A stretch of 64,000 nucleotides of DNA from Halorussus ruber (GTDB lineage Archaea; Halobacteriota; Halobacteria; Halobacteriales; Haladaptataceae): assembly GCF_004765785.1 (NCBI RefSeq), contig NZ_SBIT01000006.1:186001-250000 (forward strand), read 5' to 3'. The notes under the pieces are model-generated. The model was not told where the DNA came from and searched no databases. It saw only the letters and a program-made list of their open reading frames with translations. Both the position numbers and the translations under genes were made by a program. Every line of letters begins with the position of its first letter. Position 1 is the first letter of the stretch. Positions 23,141 to 32,257 of this stretch are shown here, in pieces.

Positions 23141-24478
23141 GTGCGCCCCGCCTCGCTCACCGACCGACTCCCGGACCTCTCGCGCGAAACCCTCCTCGTC
23201 GTCTCGCTGGTCGGCGGCGCGGAGTTCGTCAACCACACGTATCTCGTCCTCTTCCCGCCGATTCTGGGCATCCTCTCGCAGGAGTTCGGCGTCTCGCTCG
23301 CTATGCTCGGCGTGGCGATGGGCGTGCAGGGCGCGGCCAACACCTTGTTTCAGCTCCCCTTCGGCTACCTCTCGGACAACTACGACCGCAGGCTCACCCT
23401 CGGCCTCTCGCTGGGTCTCAGCACCGCGAGTGTCTTTCTGATAGCTTTCGCTCCTACCTTCGAGATTCTGCTGGTCGGCCAAGCCCTGCTGGGCATCGGC
23501 ATCGCGGGCCACCACCCCGCGCACTTTCCCCTCCTCGCGGATGCTACACCTGAAAACCTTCGCGCGCGAGCCTTCAGCGTCCGGGGGTTCTTGGGGAGCC
23601 TCGGGTTCGGCTTCCCGCCGGTGTTCTTCGCGGCGATTCTGGGCTTCCGAGGACTGACGTGGCGAGGAGCAGTCGCGCTCATCGGCGCGTTCGGCGCGCT
23701 CTACGCCGTCGTCACCCTCTTCGCGTTCCAGCGGTACGTCGGCGAGGGCGTGACCGCGCCGGAGGTCGGAGACTCGACAGACGCCGACGAGACCGACTCT
23801 CGCTCCCGACTCGCCGCGGCCCGCCGGGAACTCCGGGCCATTCTGGCCTCGCCCGGCGTCCTCGCGCTGGCGCTCCTCGCGCTGGTGGCCTCGACAGCGA
23901 GTTGGGGCCTGACCTCCTACGCGGTGGTCTTGCTCCAGAACGGCTACGGACTGGCGCTCGACGCCGCCAACCTCACCCTCTCGGCGATGTTCGTCGTCGG
24001 CGCGGTGGCGGTCCTCGTCGGCGGCGACCTCTCGGACCGGTTCTCGGCCGGGCCGCTTATCGTCGTGAGCTACGCCTCGGTCGTGGTGCTGGTGGGGCTG
24101 TTGGCCTCGCTGTCGATTCCCGCCCTCGCGGCGGTAGCCTGCCTCCTCGTGGTCGGCGGGACGCGGGCGCTTGCCGGGCCTGCTCGGTCGAAGTTGGCCG
24201 ACGGCCTCTCGGCGCGCTCGGACCTCGGTCGGAACTTCGCCATCATCACGGTCGGGACCATGACCGGGAGCGCGCTCGCCCCGCCCCTGTTCGGCGCGCT
24301 CATCGAGGGACCGGGACTTCAGGTCGCGTTCGCCGCCATCGCGGGCATCTCGGTGCTGGCGGTGCTGGTGACGCTGTTCGTCCTCTCGCGGCAGAGTGGA
24401 GGGGGTCGGGAGTCGGCGACTGCCGCCGCGGAGGAGAGTAGTAGGGAGGGTGTCGGTGCGGAGACCGAATCAGAGTGA
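23141..24478 (+). CDS. major facilitator superfamily transporter
   Basis: 445 residues from a GTG start. Twelve hydrophobic segments can be counted. The loop between segments 2 and 3 reads GYLSDNYDRRLTLG, the classic MFS motif, and it is repeated weakly as GGDLSDRFSAGP in the second half. The central loop (about residues 205-235) is acidic. GIGIAGHHPAHFPLL suggests a sugar-phosphate- or fosmidomycin-resistance-like branch, but the substrate cannot be told. It converges on the P450 gene, with 25 bases between the stops. Confidence 0.85.
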   Translation: MRPASLTDRLPDLSRETLLVVSLVGGAEFVNHTYLVLFPPILGILSQEFGVSLAMLGVAMGVQGAANTLFQLPFGYLSDNYDRRLTLGLSLGLSTASVFLIAFAPTFEILLVGQALLGIGIAGHHPAHFPLLADATPENLRARAFSVRGFLGSLGFGFPPVFFAAILGFRGLTWRGAVALIGAFGALYAVVTLFAFQRYVGEGVTAPEVGDSTDADETDSRSRLAAARRELRAILASPGVLALALLALVASTASWGLTSYAVVLLQNGYGLALDAANLTLSAMFVVGAVAVLVGGDLSDRFSAGPLIVVSYASVVVLVGLLASLSIPALAAVACLLVVGGTRALAGPARSKLADGLSARSDLGRNFAIITVGTMTGSALAPPLFGALIEGPGLQVAFAAIAGISVLAVLVTLFVLSRQSGGGRESATAAAEESSREGVGAETESE

Positions 24479-24503
24479 CCGCCTTCTCTCCTCTCCATCC
24501 TTT

Positions 24504-25745
24504 CTATTCTCTCTCCGAGTACCGAATCGGAAGCGACTCGACGCCGTAGATGAACGAACTCCGGGTCGGCTGAAGCTCGGTCTCGGCGATTCGAACGTCC
24601 TCGACGCGGACCAGCAGCTCCGTGAGTGCGATTTTGGCTTCGAGGCGGGCCAGCGGCGCGCCCAGACAGTAGTGGGTCCCGTGTCCGAAGCCGAGGTGCT
24701 GGTTGGGCGAGCGGTCGGGCTTGAAGGTGTCTGCGTCCTCGAACTGTCGCTCGTCGCGGTTGGCCGACCCGAGCCAGACGATGACGCGGTCGCCCTCCTC
24801 GATGGTCTCGCCGCGCATCGTCACGTCCTCGGCCGCGATGCGGCTCATCGCCTGCACGGGCGACCGGTAGCGCAGGGTCTCTTCCAGCGCGTTCGTGAGT
24901 GCCTGTTCGTCTCCTCGGAGGCGGTCGAACAGGTCGCCGTCCGCGTCGGCGAAGCACCTGACCGCGTTCGTGACGAGGTTCGTGGTCGTGATGTTGCCCG
25001 CGATGAGGAGCAGGATGCACATGCCAAGCGCCTCCTCTTGCGAGAGGTGGCTCCCGTCGCTCAGTTCGGCGGTGACGATTTGGGACATCAGGTCGTCCCG
25101 CGGGTTCTCCCGCCGGTCTTCTATCATCTCCATGAAGTACTGGGCCATCTCCATCTGGGTCTGCTGTTGGCGCTCGGCGAACTCCTCGCCGCCCTCGTCG
25201 TCGCTCGCGGCCGAGACGAGCGTGTCGGACCACTCCTTGAACTGGTCGCGCTCCTCGGCAGGCACGCCCAGAAGCTCCGCGATGACCGTCACCGGAAGCG
25301 GGTACGCGAGGTCCGCGACGACTTCCATCTCGTCGCCGTCGTCTGCGATGGCCGACTCCAACATCTCGGTGGCCAGTTCGCGGAAGTGGGGTTCGCGCTC
25401 GCGGAGCGTCCGGGGTTGGAACTCGTCGTCCACGACGCTCCGGAGTTCGTCGTGGCGGGGCGGGTCCTGAAACAGCATCGTGTCGAAGATTAGCCCCTCG
25501 CCCGGATTGTCGGGTTCCACGAAGTCGCTCGCGAGTCGGGGATTCACCGAGAACGCCTCGTCGTCGTCCAGAATCGCCTTCACGTCGTCGTACCGGAACA
25601 CGTCCCACGTCTGTCGGTCGGGGTCGTACCTGACGGGGTCGTCCTCGCGCATCTCCCGGTACCAGTCGAACGGTTCGAGCCACGACTCGCGGTCCTGTAG
25701 CTCCTCGGGGAACGCCTGTAGCCCCTGCGGGTTGGCGGAACTCAT
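24504..25745 (-). CDS. cytochrome P450
   Basis: A 413-residue soluble haem monooxygenase of the bacterial class. The haem-binding loop is FGHGTHYCLGAPLARLEA (Cys about residue 361), the ExxR helix is ETLRYRSPV, and the I-helix is LLIAGNITTTNLVTNAV, where Asn replaces the usual Asp/Glu before the Thr. It needs a ferredoxin or similar donor, none of which is next to it. It is divergent from the luciferase-like oxidoreductase at 25881, which may supply or use related substrates; this link is inference. Confidence 0.9.
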   Translation of the reverse strand: MSSANPQGLQAFPEELQDRESWLEPFDWYREMREDDPVRYDPDRQTWDVFRYDDVKAILDDDEAFSVNPRLASDFVEPDNPGEGLIFDTMLFQDPPRHDELRSVVDDEFQPRTLREREPHFRELATEMLESAIADDGDEMEVVADLAYPLPVTVIAELLGVPAEERDQFKEWSDTLVSAASDDEGGEEFAERQQQTQMEMAQYFMEMIEDRRENPRDDLMSQIVTAELSDGSHLSQEEALGMCILLLIAGNITTTNLVTNAVRCFADADGDLFDRLRGDEQALTNALEETLRYRSPVQAMSRIAAEDVTMRGETIEEGDRVIVWLGSANRDERQFEDADTFKPDRSPNQHLGFGHGTHYCLGAPLARLEAKIALTELLVRVEDVRIAETELQPTRSSFIYGVESLPIRYSERE

Positions 25746-25880
25746 GCCCTTGCCTTACGTGCTTGCGCCGCTAAACTGTCAGGATAGCTCTGGCGGGAGA
25801 CACTTTCGGGTCGCTCCTCGTCGGAAGCGTCCCTTTCCGGAATCGCCCCTTTCTCGTGTCTCGCGCTCCTGTCTTCGCCC

Positions 25881-26912
25881 ATGACCGACCACGAGAACCG
25901 GGGATTCCGGCGGCTGTTCGGCGACAATCGCACTGGCGGCGACGACCGTCCTGTCGGCGACGCCCCCACGAGCAGCGGCGTCGACGACGACCTCTCGGTG
26001 GGTCTGTTCTTCCCCATCACGACCGCTACCGACGACGTTCCTACTGCCGACGCGCCCACCGACGACGCGACTACATCCGACGGCGTGCCGGAGTTGGCCG
26101 ACCAGATGGAGTTGGCCCAGTACGCCGAGGAGTTGGGCTTCGACGCCCTCTGGGTTCGGGACGTGCCGACTTACTGGCCGAAGTTCGGCGACGCGGGCCA
26201 AGTCTACGACCCGTGGGTCTACCTCGGGCAGGTCGCGGCCCATACCGACGAGATTGCGCTCGGAACGGGGAGTATCGTCCTGCCGCTCCGCCATCCTCTC
26301 CACGTGGCCAAGTCGGCGGCGTCGGTGGACAGACTGTCGGACGGCCGCCTCGTGATGGGAATCGCCACGGGCGACCGGTCGCCGGAGTTTCCGGCCTTCG
26401 GCGTGGACGCGGAATCGCGCGGCGAGCGATTCCGCGAGAGCGTCCGAGTGATGCGGACGGTCTGGTCCGAGGAGTTCCCCGAAAGCGAGTCGTCCTTCGG
26501 GACGCTCGACGGCACTCTCGACGTGGTTCCCAAGCCCACGACCGAGACCATCCCCCTGCTCGTGACCGGCAACTCCCGCCAGTCGCTCGACTGGATTGCC
26601 GACGAGGGTGACGGCTGGCTCCACTACCAGATGCCGCTGAACACGGTCGAGAGCGTCGTCGCCGACTGGCGCGACGCGGCGGGGGACAAGCCCTTCGCGC
26701 AGGCGACGACGGTCAACCTGAAGGCCGACCCGTCGGCCGGGATGGACCACGTCCATCAGGGGTTCGCCGCGGGGAGCGAGTGGTTCGTCGAACACTTCCG
26801 GAAACTGGCCGAACGGGGCGTGGACCACATCGCAATCGGCATTCGGGGGAGCGAGCGGGACGCCCGGGCGGTGCTGGAGCAGTTCGCCGACGAGGTTCTG
26901 GCCGAGTTGTGA
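25881..26912 (+). CDS. LLM-class flavin-dependent oxidoreductase
   Basis: 343 residues with a bacterial-luciferase-like TIM barrel that binds FMN or F420. After a low-complexity acidic N-terminus (1-40) come LSVGLFFPITT, AQYAEELGFDALWVRDVPTY, IALGTGSIVLPLRHPLHVAK, GRLVMGIATGDRSPEFPAFG and a C-terminal GVDHIAIGIRG. The set resembles the TIGR03571-type subgroup. A variable acidic insertion of about 25 residues sits between the first strand and helix. Haloarchaea often use F420 in this family, but the cofactor is not shown by the sequence. Confidence 0.8.
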   Translation: MTDHENRGFRRLFGDNRTGGDDRPVGDAPTSSGVDDDLSVGLFFPITTATDDVPTADAPTDDATTSDGVPELADQMELAQYAEELGFDALWVRDVPTYWPKFGDAGQVYDPWVYLGQVAAHTDEIALGTGSIVLPLRHPLHVAKSAASVDRLSDGRLVMGIATGDRSPEFPAFGVDAESRGERFRESVRVMRTVWSEEFPESESSFGTLDGTLDVVPKPTTETIPLLVTGNSRQSLDWIADEGDGWLHYQMPLNTVESVVADWRDAAGDKPFAQATTVNLKADPSAGMDHVHQGFAAGSEWFVEHFRKLAERGVDHIAIGIRGSERDARAVLEQFADEVLAEL

Positions 26913-27083
26913 GTCGGACTAGAGGAAGGTAATTATACTTTAACAAAAGACAGATATTTCCTTAACAACGGACTACAATTCTCTACTCGGCCAGCGTCCG
27001 CTTTCCGCTCCCCGCCCGAGACCGCTCTCGGAGTTCTCGCGGAAGCGACAAACCAAAGTCACGCGCCCGAGTCTCTTCGGCCA

Positions 27084-28781
27084 ATGACCGAGACTAACGA
27101 GGCGGTCGTCGCCACCCTCGAAGAACTGGGCGTCGAGTACGTCTTCGGCTACCCCGGCGGGCGCGTCATCGAACTGCTGGACGAACTCCCCGAGTCGGAC
27201 ATCGACGTGGTCCGGCCGCGCGACGAGCGAGAGGGAAGCGTCATGGCCGAGATGTACGGTCGGCTGACACAGAAGCCCGGCGTCCTCGCCGGGCAGGGGC
27301 CGTGGGTCGGCAGTCTGGGCACCATCGGCCAGATGGAGGCCCGCCTGTCCTCGTCGCCGATGGTCGCGCTGACCGAGGCCAGCGAGCGCGGCGACTACTC
27401 GACGCTCGCGCCCTACCAGCAGTCCAGAGGAGACTACGGCGGCCTCGAACTCCCCAAGATTCTGGACGCCGTGACCAAGGAGTACTGGTTCCCGCGCTCG
27501 CCGACCGAGACGCTCCGGAGCGTCCAGTTGGCGTTCAAGCACGCCACCGCGGGCCGCCCCGGCCCGACCGCGGTCATCTTCGACGGCGACGCAATCACCG
27601 AGGAGATGCCCGAGGACCCGACGCCGCCGGTCTGGGACGCCGACGAGCAGGTCCGCAACTGGGACTCCGCGCCGACCCAGAAGGACGTTGAGCAAGCGGC
27701 CGCGGAGTTCGCCGAGGCCGAGCGCCCAGTCATCGTCGCCGGGAACGGCGTCCACGCCGCCCAAGCCTACGACGAGTTGCGGGAAGTCGCCGAGGCCTAC
27801 AACGCGGTGGTCGTGACCTCCTATCTGGGCAAGTCCACGATTCCGGAGACCCACGACCTCGCGGGCGGCGTCATCGGGTCGTTCGGCCACGAGGGCGCGA
27901 ATCAGGTCGTGAGCGAGGCCGACGCGCTCCTCGTCGCGGGCTGTCGGATGAACCCGATGGACACCAACTGGCAGGCCCCGAGCTTCATCCGCCCCGACGA
28001 GCAGACCATCGTACACGCCGACATCGACACCCGGAACGCCGGATGGGTCTACCCCGCCGACGTGGGCCTGATTGGGGACGCGAAAGAGAGTCTACAGGCT
28101 TTGGTTGACGCAGGTGAGGGAAGCAACGACTGGGCGCGAGACCGCGCCGCGGAGGCCCGCGACTCGTTCTCGGACCCCAAGTGCGAGTCGGACGACGCCC
28201 CCATCAAGCCCCAGCGCGCGGTCAAGGAAATCGAGGCCGTCGTGGACGAGGAGACCATCGTCACCGCCGACTCGGGCAACAACCGCTTCTGGTTGCTGAA
28301 CTACCTCCAGACGCCCGGCATCCGGACCTACTTCGGGTCCGGCGGCGTCGGCGGCATGGGCTGGGCCACTCCCGCCGCGGTCTCGGCCGCGCTCACCACC
28401 GACAAGGACGTTATCGGCGTCGCCGGAGACGGCGGGTTCACCATGACGATGACCAGCGTCGAAATCGCGGTCGAGCAGGGCGTCGCGCCCACCTTCGTCG
28501 TGCTGAACGACACCAGCCTCGGGATGGTCCGCCAGATGCAAGAGGAGGACGGCGACATCGCGGGCGTCGAGTTCCACGACACCGACTTCGTGAAAGTCGC
28601 CGAGGGCTTCGGCGCTGAGGGTATTCGGGCGACCACCCCGGACGAGCTTGCTGAGGCGCTCCGCGAAGGGCGGGACAACGACGTGCCGACGGTCATCGAC
28701 GCCAGAATCGACCGCGAGGAGGACATGGCCGACCAGTTGCAGTCGTCGTTCTACGCCGAGGTCGGCGGGCTTCACGAGTAG
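27084..28781 (+). CDS. ThDP-dependent enzyme, acetolactate-synthase-like
   Basis: A 565-residue three-domain ThDP enzyme. The Pyr domain starts VVATLEELGVEYVFGYPGGRV and has the activating Glu in DEREGSVMAEMYGR (about residue 50). The central domain is AERPVIVAGNGVHAAQAYDEL, and the PP domain has IGVAGDGGFTMTMTSVE and VVLNDTSLGMV, the Mg/ThDP motif. It is a relative of acetolactate synthase large subunits, but GPWVGSLGTIGQMEARLSS departs from their usual GPGATN. No small subunit is adjacent. A decarboxylase or carboligase role in the cytoplasm is likely; the substrate is open. Confidence 0.8.
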   Translation: MTETNEAVVATLEELGVEYVFGYPGGRVIELLDELPESDIDVVRPRDEREGSVMAEMYGRLTQKPGVLAGQGPWVGSLGTIGQMEARLSSSPMVALTEASERGDYSTLAPYQQSRGDYGGLELPKILDAVTKEYWFPRSPTETLRSVQLAFKHATAGRPGPTAVIFDGDAITEEMPEDPTPPVWDADEQVRNWDSAPTQKDVEQAAAEFAEAERPVIVAGNGVHAAQAYDELREVAEAYNAVVVTSYLGKSTIPETHDLAGGVIGSFGHEGANQVVSEADALLVAGCRMNPMDTNWQAPSFIRPDEQTIVHADIDTRNAGWVYPADVGLIGDAKESLQALVDAGEGSNDWARDRAAEARDSFSDPKCESDDAPIKPQRAVKEIEAVVDEETIVTADSGNNRFWLLNYLQTPGIRTYFGSGGVGGMGWATPAAVSAALTTDKDVIGVAGDGGFTMTMTSVEIAVEQGVAPTFVVLNDTSLGMVRQMQEEDGDIAGVEFHDTDFVKVAEGFGAEGIRATTPDELAEALREGRDNDVPTVIDARIDREEDMADQLQSSFYAEVGGLHE

Positions 28782-28868
28782 GGACAAACGACTCAGCGAA
28801 CGAACGAATCTGACGGACGGGGAATCGCCCGCCGACCGAGCGCGACCGACGACTGCCGGTCGCCGCCC

Positions 28869-30419
28869 TCAGTCCTCCCACGGCACGATGTTCAACTCCT
28901 GCTCGACCGCATCGACCTGCCCGTCGTCGCCGCGTACCCGGAGGGTGACGAACTCGTCGTCGCGCTCTGGGAAGGTGTATTCGACGCGCTGGCCGCGGGC
29001 GTCGATGCCCTCCTCCGGGGTGATGTCCCACTCGTACTCCGCGATGGGGCCGCGCGAGGTCAGCGCCTCCAACTCGACCGGTTCCCCCATCTGGAAGGTG
29101 TTGTCCTCGTCGGCGCTGTACTGGTCGGCCTCGAACGCCGCCGTGACCGAGTCGTCGCCGTCCTCGCCGAGCGCGAGCAGGCCCTCGCTCCCGACGTAGA
29201 GAGTCTCTCGGTGGACGACCGGCGCGACGAAGAGCGGGGACTCCTGCCCGAAGGCGTAGGACCACCGCTGGTCGCCGGTCTCGGCGTCGAGCGCGTAGAC
29301 GACTGCGTCGTATCCACCGACGTAGACCGTGCCGTCGGCCACGGCGGGCGGCTCGTTGCTGTGGTAGAAGTCCTTGTCTACCGCCCCTTCGGTGTCGAAG
29401 CGCCACTCCAACTCGCCCGTCTCGGCGTCCACCGCGCGGAGCCACCCGCCGGTGTGGACGTAGAGCGTCCCGTCTGCGAACGCGGGTTCGGTGTCTACCA
29501 TCTGGTCGGTCTGGAACCGCCACTTTTCCTCGCCGGTCTCGTCGTCGATTGCGGTCAGATACCCGCGCTCCTCGCCGGGCAGGCCCCACCCGGCGTAGAC
29601 GGTGCCGTCCGCGACGGTCATCGCTTCCACCCACTGGTCGTCGGGGCCGGAGTTTTGCCACCGGGGGTCTCCGGTGCCGACCTCGACCGCCCGGAGCTTC
29701 GACCGGTCGGCGTACCCCAGATAGAGGCTCCCGTCGGCGACGACTGGCGTCGAGGGGAGCGTGACGTGGTGGTAGTACTCCCAGCGCTCGCGGCCGGTTT
29801 CGGCGTCCACCGCGAACACCCGGTCGGCGTCGTCGGTCGCGTAGACGGCGTCGGCGTCGGCCGCGAGGATGCGACCGCCCCAGTCGTCTTCGAGGCCGTA
29901 CTCCCAGCGCGTCTCGCCGGTCTCGGCGTCGAGCGCGTAGAGCGTCTCGGCGAACGTGCTGGCGAAGACCCGACCGTCGGCGACTGCGGGCGGCCAGACG
30001 AGATTCTGGCTGGTCGCGTTGTCGCAGACCGTGGTTCGCCAGACCTCCTCGCCGGTCTCGGCGTCGAACGCGACCACGTCGCGTTCGGTGTTGGCGTAGA
30101 GGAGGCCGTCCGCCGCGACGAGGCCGTCTACCTTCTCGTCGCGCCGCCACCGCTTTCGGGCGCGGTCGGTGGGACCGGTCAGGTCGGGGTGGTGGCTCGC
30201 GTTCGTCCGGTCGAACCCCTTCATCCGCCAGTCCGGCGGGTTGCGATTGTCGGACTCCGACTCCGGGTCTGCTGACTCGGAGTGGTCGTCGTCGGTCCGG
30301 GAGTCGTCGCTGTCGGCCCGTTTCTGGTCGCCGCGAGAGGCGGCGACACCAGTCGCGGGGAGGGCGCTTCCGACCGCGGCCAGAAACCGGCGGCGGTCGA
30401 GCGAGGTCGCATCGAACAT
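28869..30419 (-). CDS. Tat-exported PQQ-type beta-propeller protein
   Basis: 516 residues from the ATG at 30419, with a Tat signal LDRRRFLAAVGSALPATG. An acidic linker is followed by about eight PQQ-like blades (residues 90-435) with the repeated ending VYALDAETGExxWxxxxxx (for example VFAVDAETGRERWEY and LYALDAETGETRWEY). A last PKD-like beta domain (about 440-516) reads AEYEWDITPEEGIDARG. It is a secreted or surface scaffold; no enzyme residues of quinoprotein dehydrogenases are evident. It converges on the ThDP gene, with 87 bases between. Confidence 0.8.
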   Translation of the reverse strand: MFDATSLDRRRFLAAVGSALPATGVAASRGDQKRADSDDSRTDDDHSESADPESESDNRNPPDWRMKGFDRTNASHHPDLTGPTDRARKRWRRDEKVDGLVAADGLLYANTERDVVAFDAETGEEVWRTTVCDNATSQNLVWPPAVADGRVFASTFAETLYALDAETGETRWEYGLEDDWGGRILAADADAVYATDDADRVFAVDAETGRERWEYYHHVTLPSTPVVADGSLYLGYADRSKLRAVEVGTGDPRWQNSGPDDQWVEAMTVADGTVYAGWGLPGEERGYLTAIDDETGEEKWRFQTDQMVDTEPAFADGTLYVHTGGWLRAVDAETGELEWRFDTEGAVDKDFYHSNEPPAVADGTVYVGGYDAVVYALDAETGDQRWSYAFGQESPLFVAPVVHRETLYVGSEGLLALGEDGDDSVTAAFEADQYSADEDNTFQMGEPVELEALTSRGPIAEYEWDITPEEGIDARGQRVEYTFPERDDEFVTLRVRGDDGQVDAVEQELNIVPWED

Positions 30420-30609
30420 AGCTGTCACGAAGCAAATTCACGTTCTCTCCGTGACAGTATTGTTATCGCGTGCTTAGCCTCGCCGGTGGCTGACTCACGA
30501 ATCTGAAATCCGGCTAAGACCGGTCTGAGACGGGTTAGGAACGACAGAATCGGACGCGAAGAATCGGGTTGGACTGAGCTTAATGGATTCGAGAGTTCGA
30601 TTCGCCTCT

Positions 30610-30685
30610 CTGGTCGGACCAACCCCTTCTGGTCGGGCCAGCTCCTTCCGGTCAGGCCAACTCCTTCCGGTCAGGCCAACTCCTC
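30610..30685. repeat. 19-bp tandem repeat covering a stop codon
   Basis: Four copies of a 19-mer (ctggtcggaccaacccctt, then variants ending ccggtcaggccaactcctt) run from 30610 to 30685. The last copy contains the final codons and the TGA of the epimerase gene at 30671-31600, so the array looks like repeated duplication of that gene's 3' end. Copies 3 and 4 are identical over 18 bases and thus recent. Confidence 0.7.
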
Positions 30686-31600
30686 GTACAACTGCTCAGC
30701 CGCGGTTCGGACCGCTTGGGCGCTCTCTCGCTCGGGCGACCAGCCGATTGCGCTGGCCTTCTCGATGGAGAGGCGCATCTTGGGCACGTCGCCGGTCCAA
30801 CCCCGGTCGCCGCCGGTGTACTCGAACTCGGGGTCACAGCCGACCACGTCGCTGACCAGTTCGGCGATGCGAGTCACCGAGATGGTGGTTCTGGTCCCGA
30901 GGTTGTAGAGGTTGGTCGGCTCGTCGGTGTTCTCTACGACGTGTTGCATTCCGGCCACGCAGTCCTCGACGTGGAGGTAGGACTTCTCTTGGCGACCGTT
31001 GCCCAGAATCGTGAGGCTCTCGGGGTCCTCCAGCAGTTTCTCGATGAAGTCCGAGATGACGTTGTTTCGCTGGTGGGGCCCCACGACGTTCGAGAAGCGG
31101 AACATCCACGTCGTGAAGTCGTGGGAGTGAGCGTACGTCGAGAGGAGGCCCTCGCCCGCCAACTTGCTCGCGCCGTAGGTGCTGACTGGTTCGAGCGGCG
31201 CGAAGTCCTCGGGGGTCGGGCGCGGGGCCTCGCCGTAGACCGCCGACGAGGACGCGAAGGCGATTTTCGAGAGGCCGACCTCGTCCATGCGCTCCAGCAG
31301 GTTGTACAGCATCGCGTTGTTCTCCTCGAACACCCGGCGGTGGTCGCCCCGGTTCACGTCCGAGAGCGCCCCGAGGTGGAAGATGATGTCGAGGTCCTCG
31401 GTGACGACCTCGGCCACGTCGTCCTCGTCGGTGAGGTCGCACTCGGCGAACTCGACCGACTCGGGGACCCACTCGCGGTTCCCCTTCGAGCAGTTGTCGG
31501 CGACCAGCACGTCGTTCTCCTCGGCGAGCGACTCGCTGAGATGGGTTCCGATGAGACCCGCCCCGCCGGTGACGAGGACGGATTTTCCTGCGAGTTCCAT
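30671..31600 (-). CDS. UDP-glucose 4-epimerase-like NAD-dependent epimerase
   Basis: A 309-residue extended short-chain dehydrogenase for nucleotide sugars. VLVTGGAGLIGTHLSESL binds NAD, FASSSAVYGEAPRPTPED carries the catalytic Ser, and YGASKLAGE the Tyr-x-x-x-Lys. RFSNVVGPHQRNNVISDFI and RQEKSYLHVEDCVAG are typical of GalE-like and dTDP-sugar enzymes. It probably supplies sugars for surface glycans, fitting the glycoprotein-like genes in this window. The 3' end lies in a 19-bp tandem repeat. Confidence 0.85.
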   Translation of the reverse strand: MELAGKSVLVTGGAGLIGTHLSESLAEENDVLVADNCSKGNREWVPESVEFAECDLTDEDDVAEVVTEDLDIIFHLGALSDVNRGDHRRVFEENNAMLYNLLERMDEVGLSKIAFASSSAVYGEAPRPTPEDFAPLEPVSTYGASKLAGEGLLSTYAHSHDFTTWMFRFSNVVGPHQRNNVISDFIEKLLEDPESLTILGNGRQEKSYLHVEDCVAGMQHVVENTDEPTNLYNLGTRTTISVTRIAELVSDVVGCDPEFEYTGGDRGWTGDVPKMRLSIEKASAIGWSPERESAQAVRTAAEQLYEELA

Positions 31601-31744
31601 GCCGGGATTAGCGACGGAGCGACGGATATATCTTTACGTTCGCGGTTCGAGCCGTGGGATTCGGGACCACATTCTGGTTTCGAGAGTTCGGTCTTCTGAA
31701 GTCCCGGTCCAGTTACTCCGCGTCGAGACCGATTCGACAGCAAC

Positions 31745-32190
31745 TGAGGCCGTGAACGTCTATTGAAGCCCCCGCCCGCTCGCGGTCGCTCCTCGGCATA
31801 TCCTCAGACTCTCCGCACCGCCCGACTTCGGATAACGGCCGAGGAGCGACCACGGCCTTCGGCCGCGAGCGGGCACCGGAAGACATTCCTGCTCGGCCTT
31901 CGGCCTGCGCGGGCCGTGACTTCCGAGGTCACACTCGCACCGGAAGACAAACCGCGTCTTCCGAGCCATTGCTTCGCTTCGCTCAGCAAGACTTCGCTCG
32001 CGTGACCGGCCCCTTCATCCACCCAAACGCGGGGTACGAGTCGCCGGGCGTTTGCCGGTGGAAAGCTCCACCGAGCACGGGCCTCACGCCTCCCCAACCT
32101 CCTCCCTCGTTCGCTTCGCTCACTCGGTCGTCCCTCGCGCGGTTCGGCGCGCTCATGAAAGAGCGCGCCAGTACGCGCCGGACGTGGGAA
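31745..32190 (+). repeat. modular palindromic repeat, compound copy R3
   Basis: This long copy fills most of the gap 31601-32257. It opens with attgaagcccccgcccg, and its arms pair in two tiers: gcccgctcgcgg (31774-31785) with ccgcgagcgggc (31863-31874), and tcgctcctcgg (31786-31796) with ccgaggagcga (31839-31849). It continues with the cggaagac/gtcttccg hairpin (31941-31948, 31956-31963), ggccccttcatccaccc, the ggtggaaagctccacc hairpin, and ctccccaacc plus ccctcgcgcggttcggcgcg (about 32090-32145). All five module types of the family occur here. The remaining 32190-32257 is AT-rich. Confidence 0.75.
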
Positions 32191-32257
32191 GTAAATTACT
32201 AATCGTGTTTAGAAAACAAAAGTACGTTCAAAAGACAGCAAAACAATCCTATATCTG

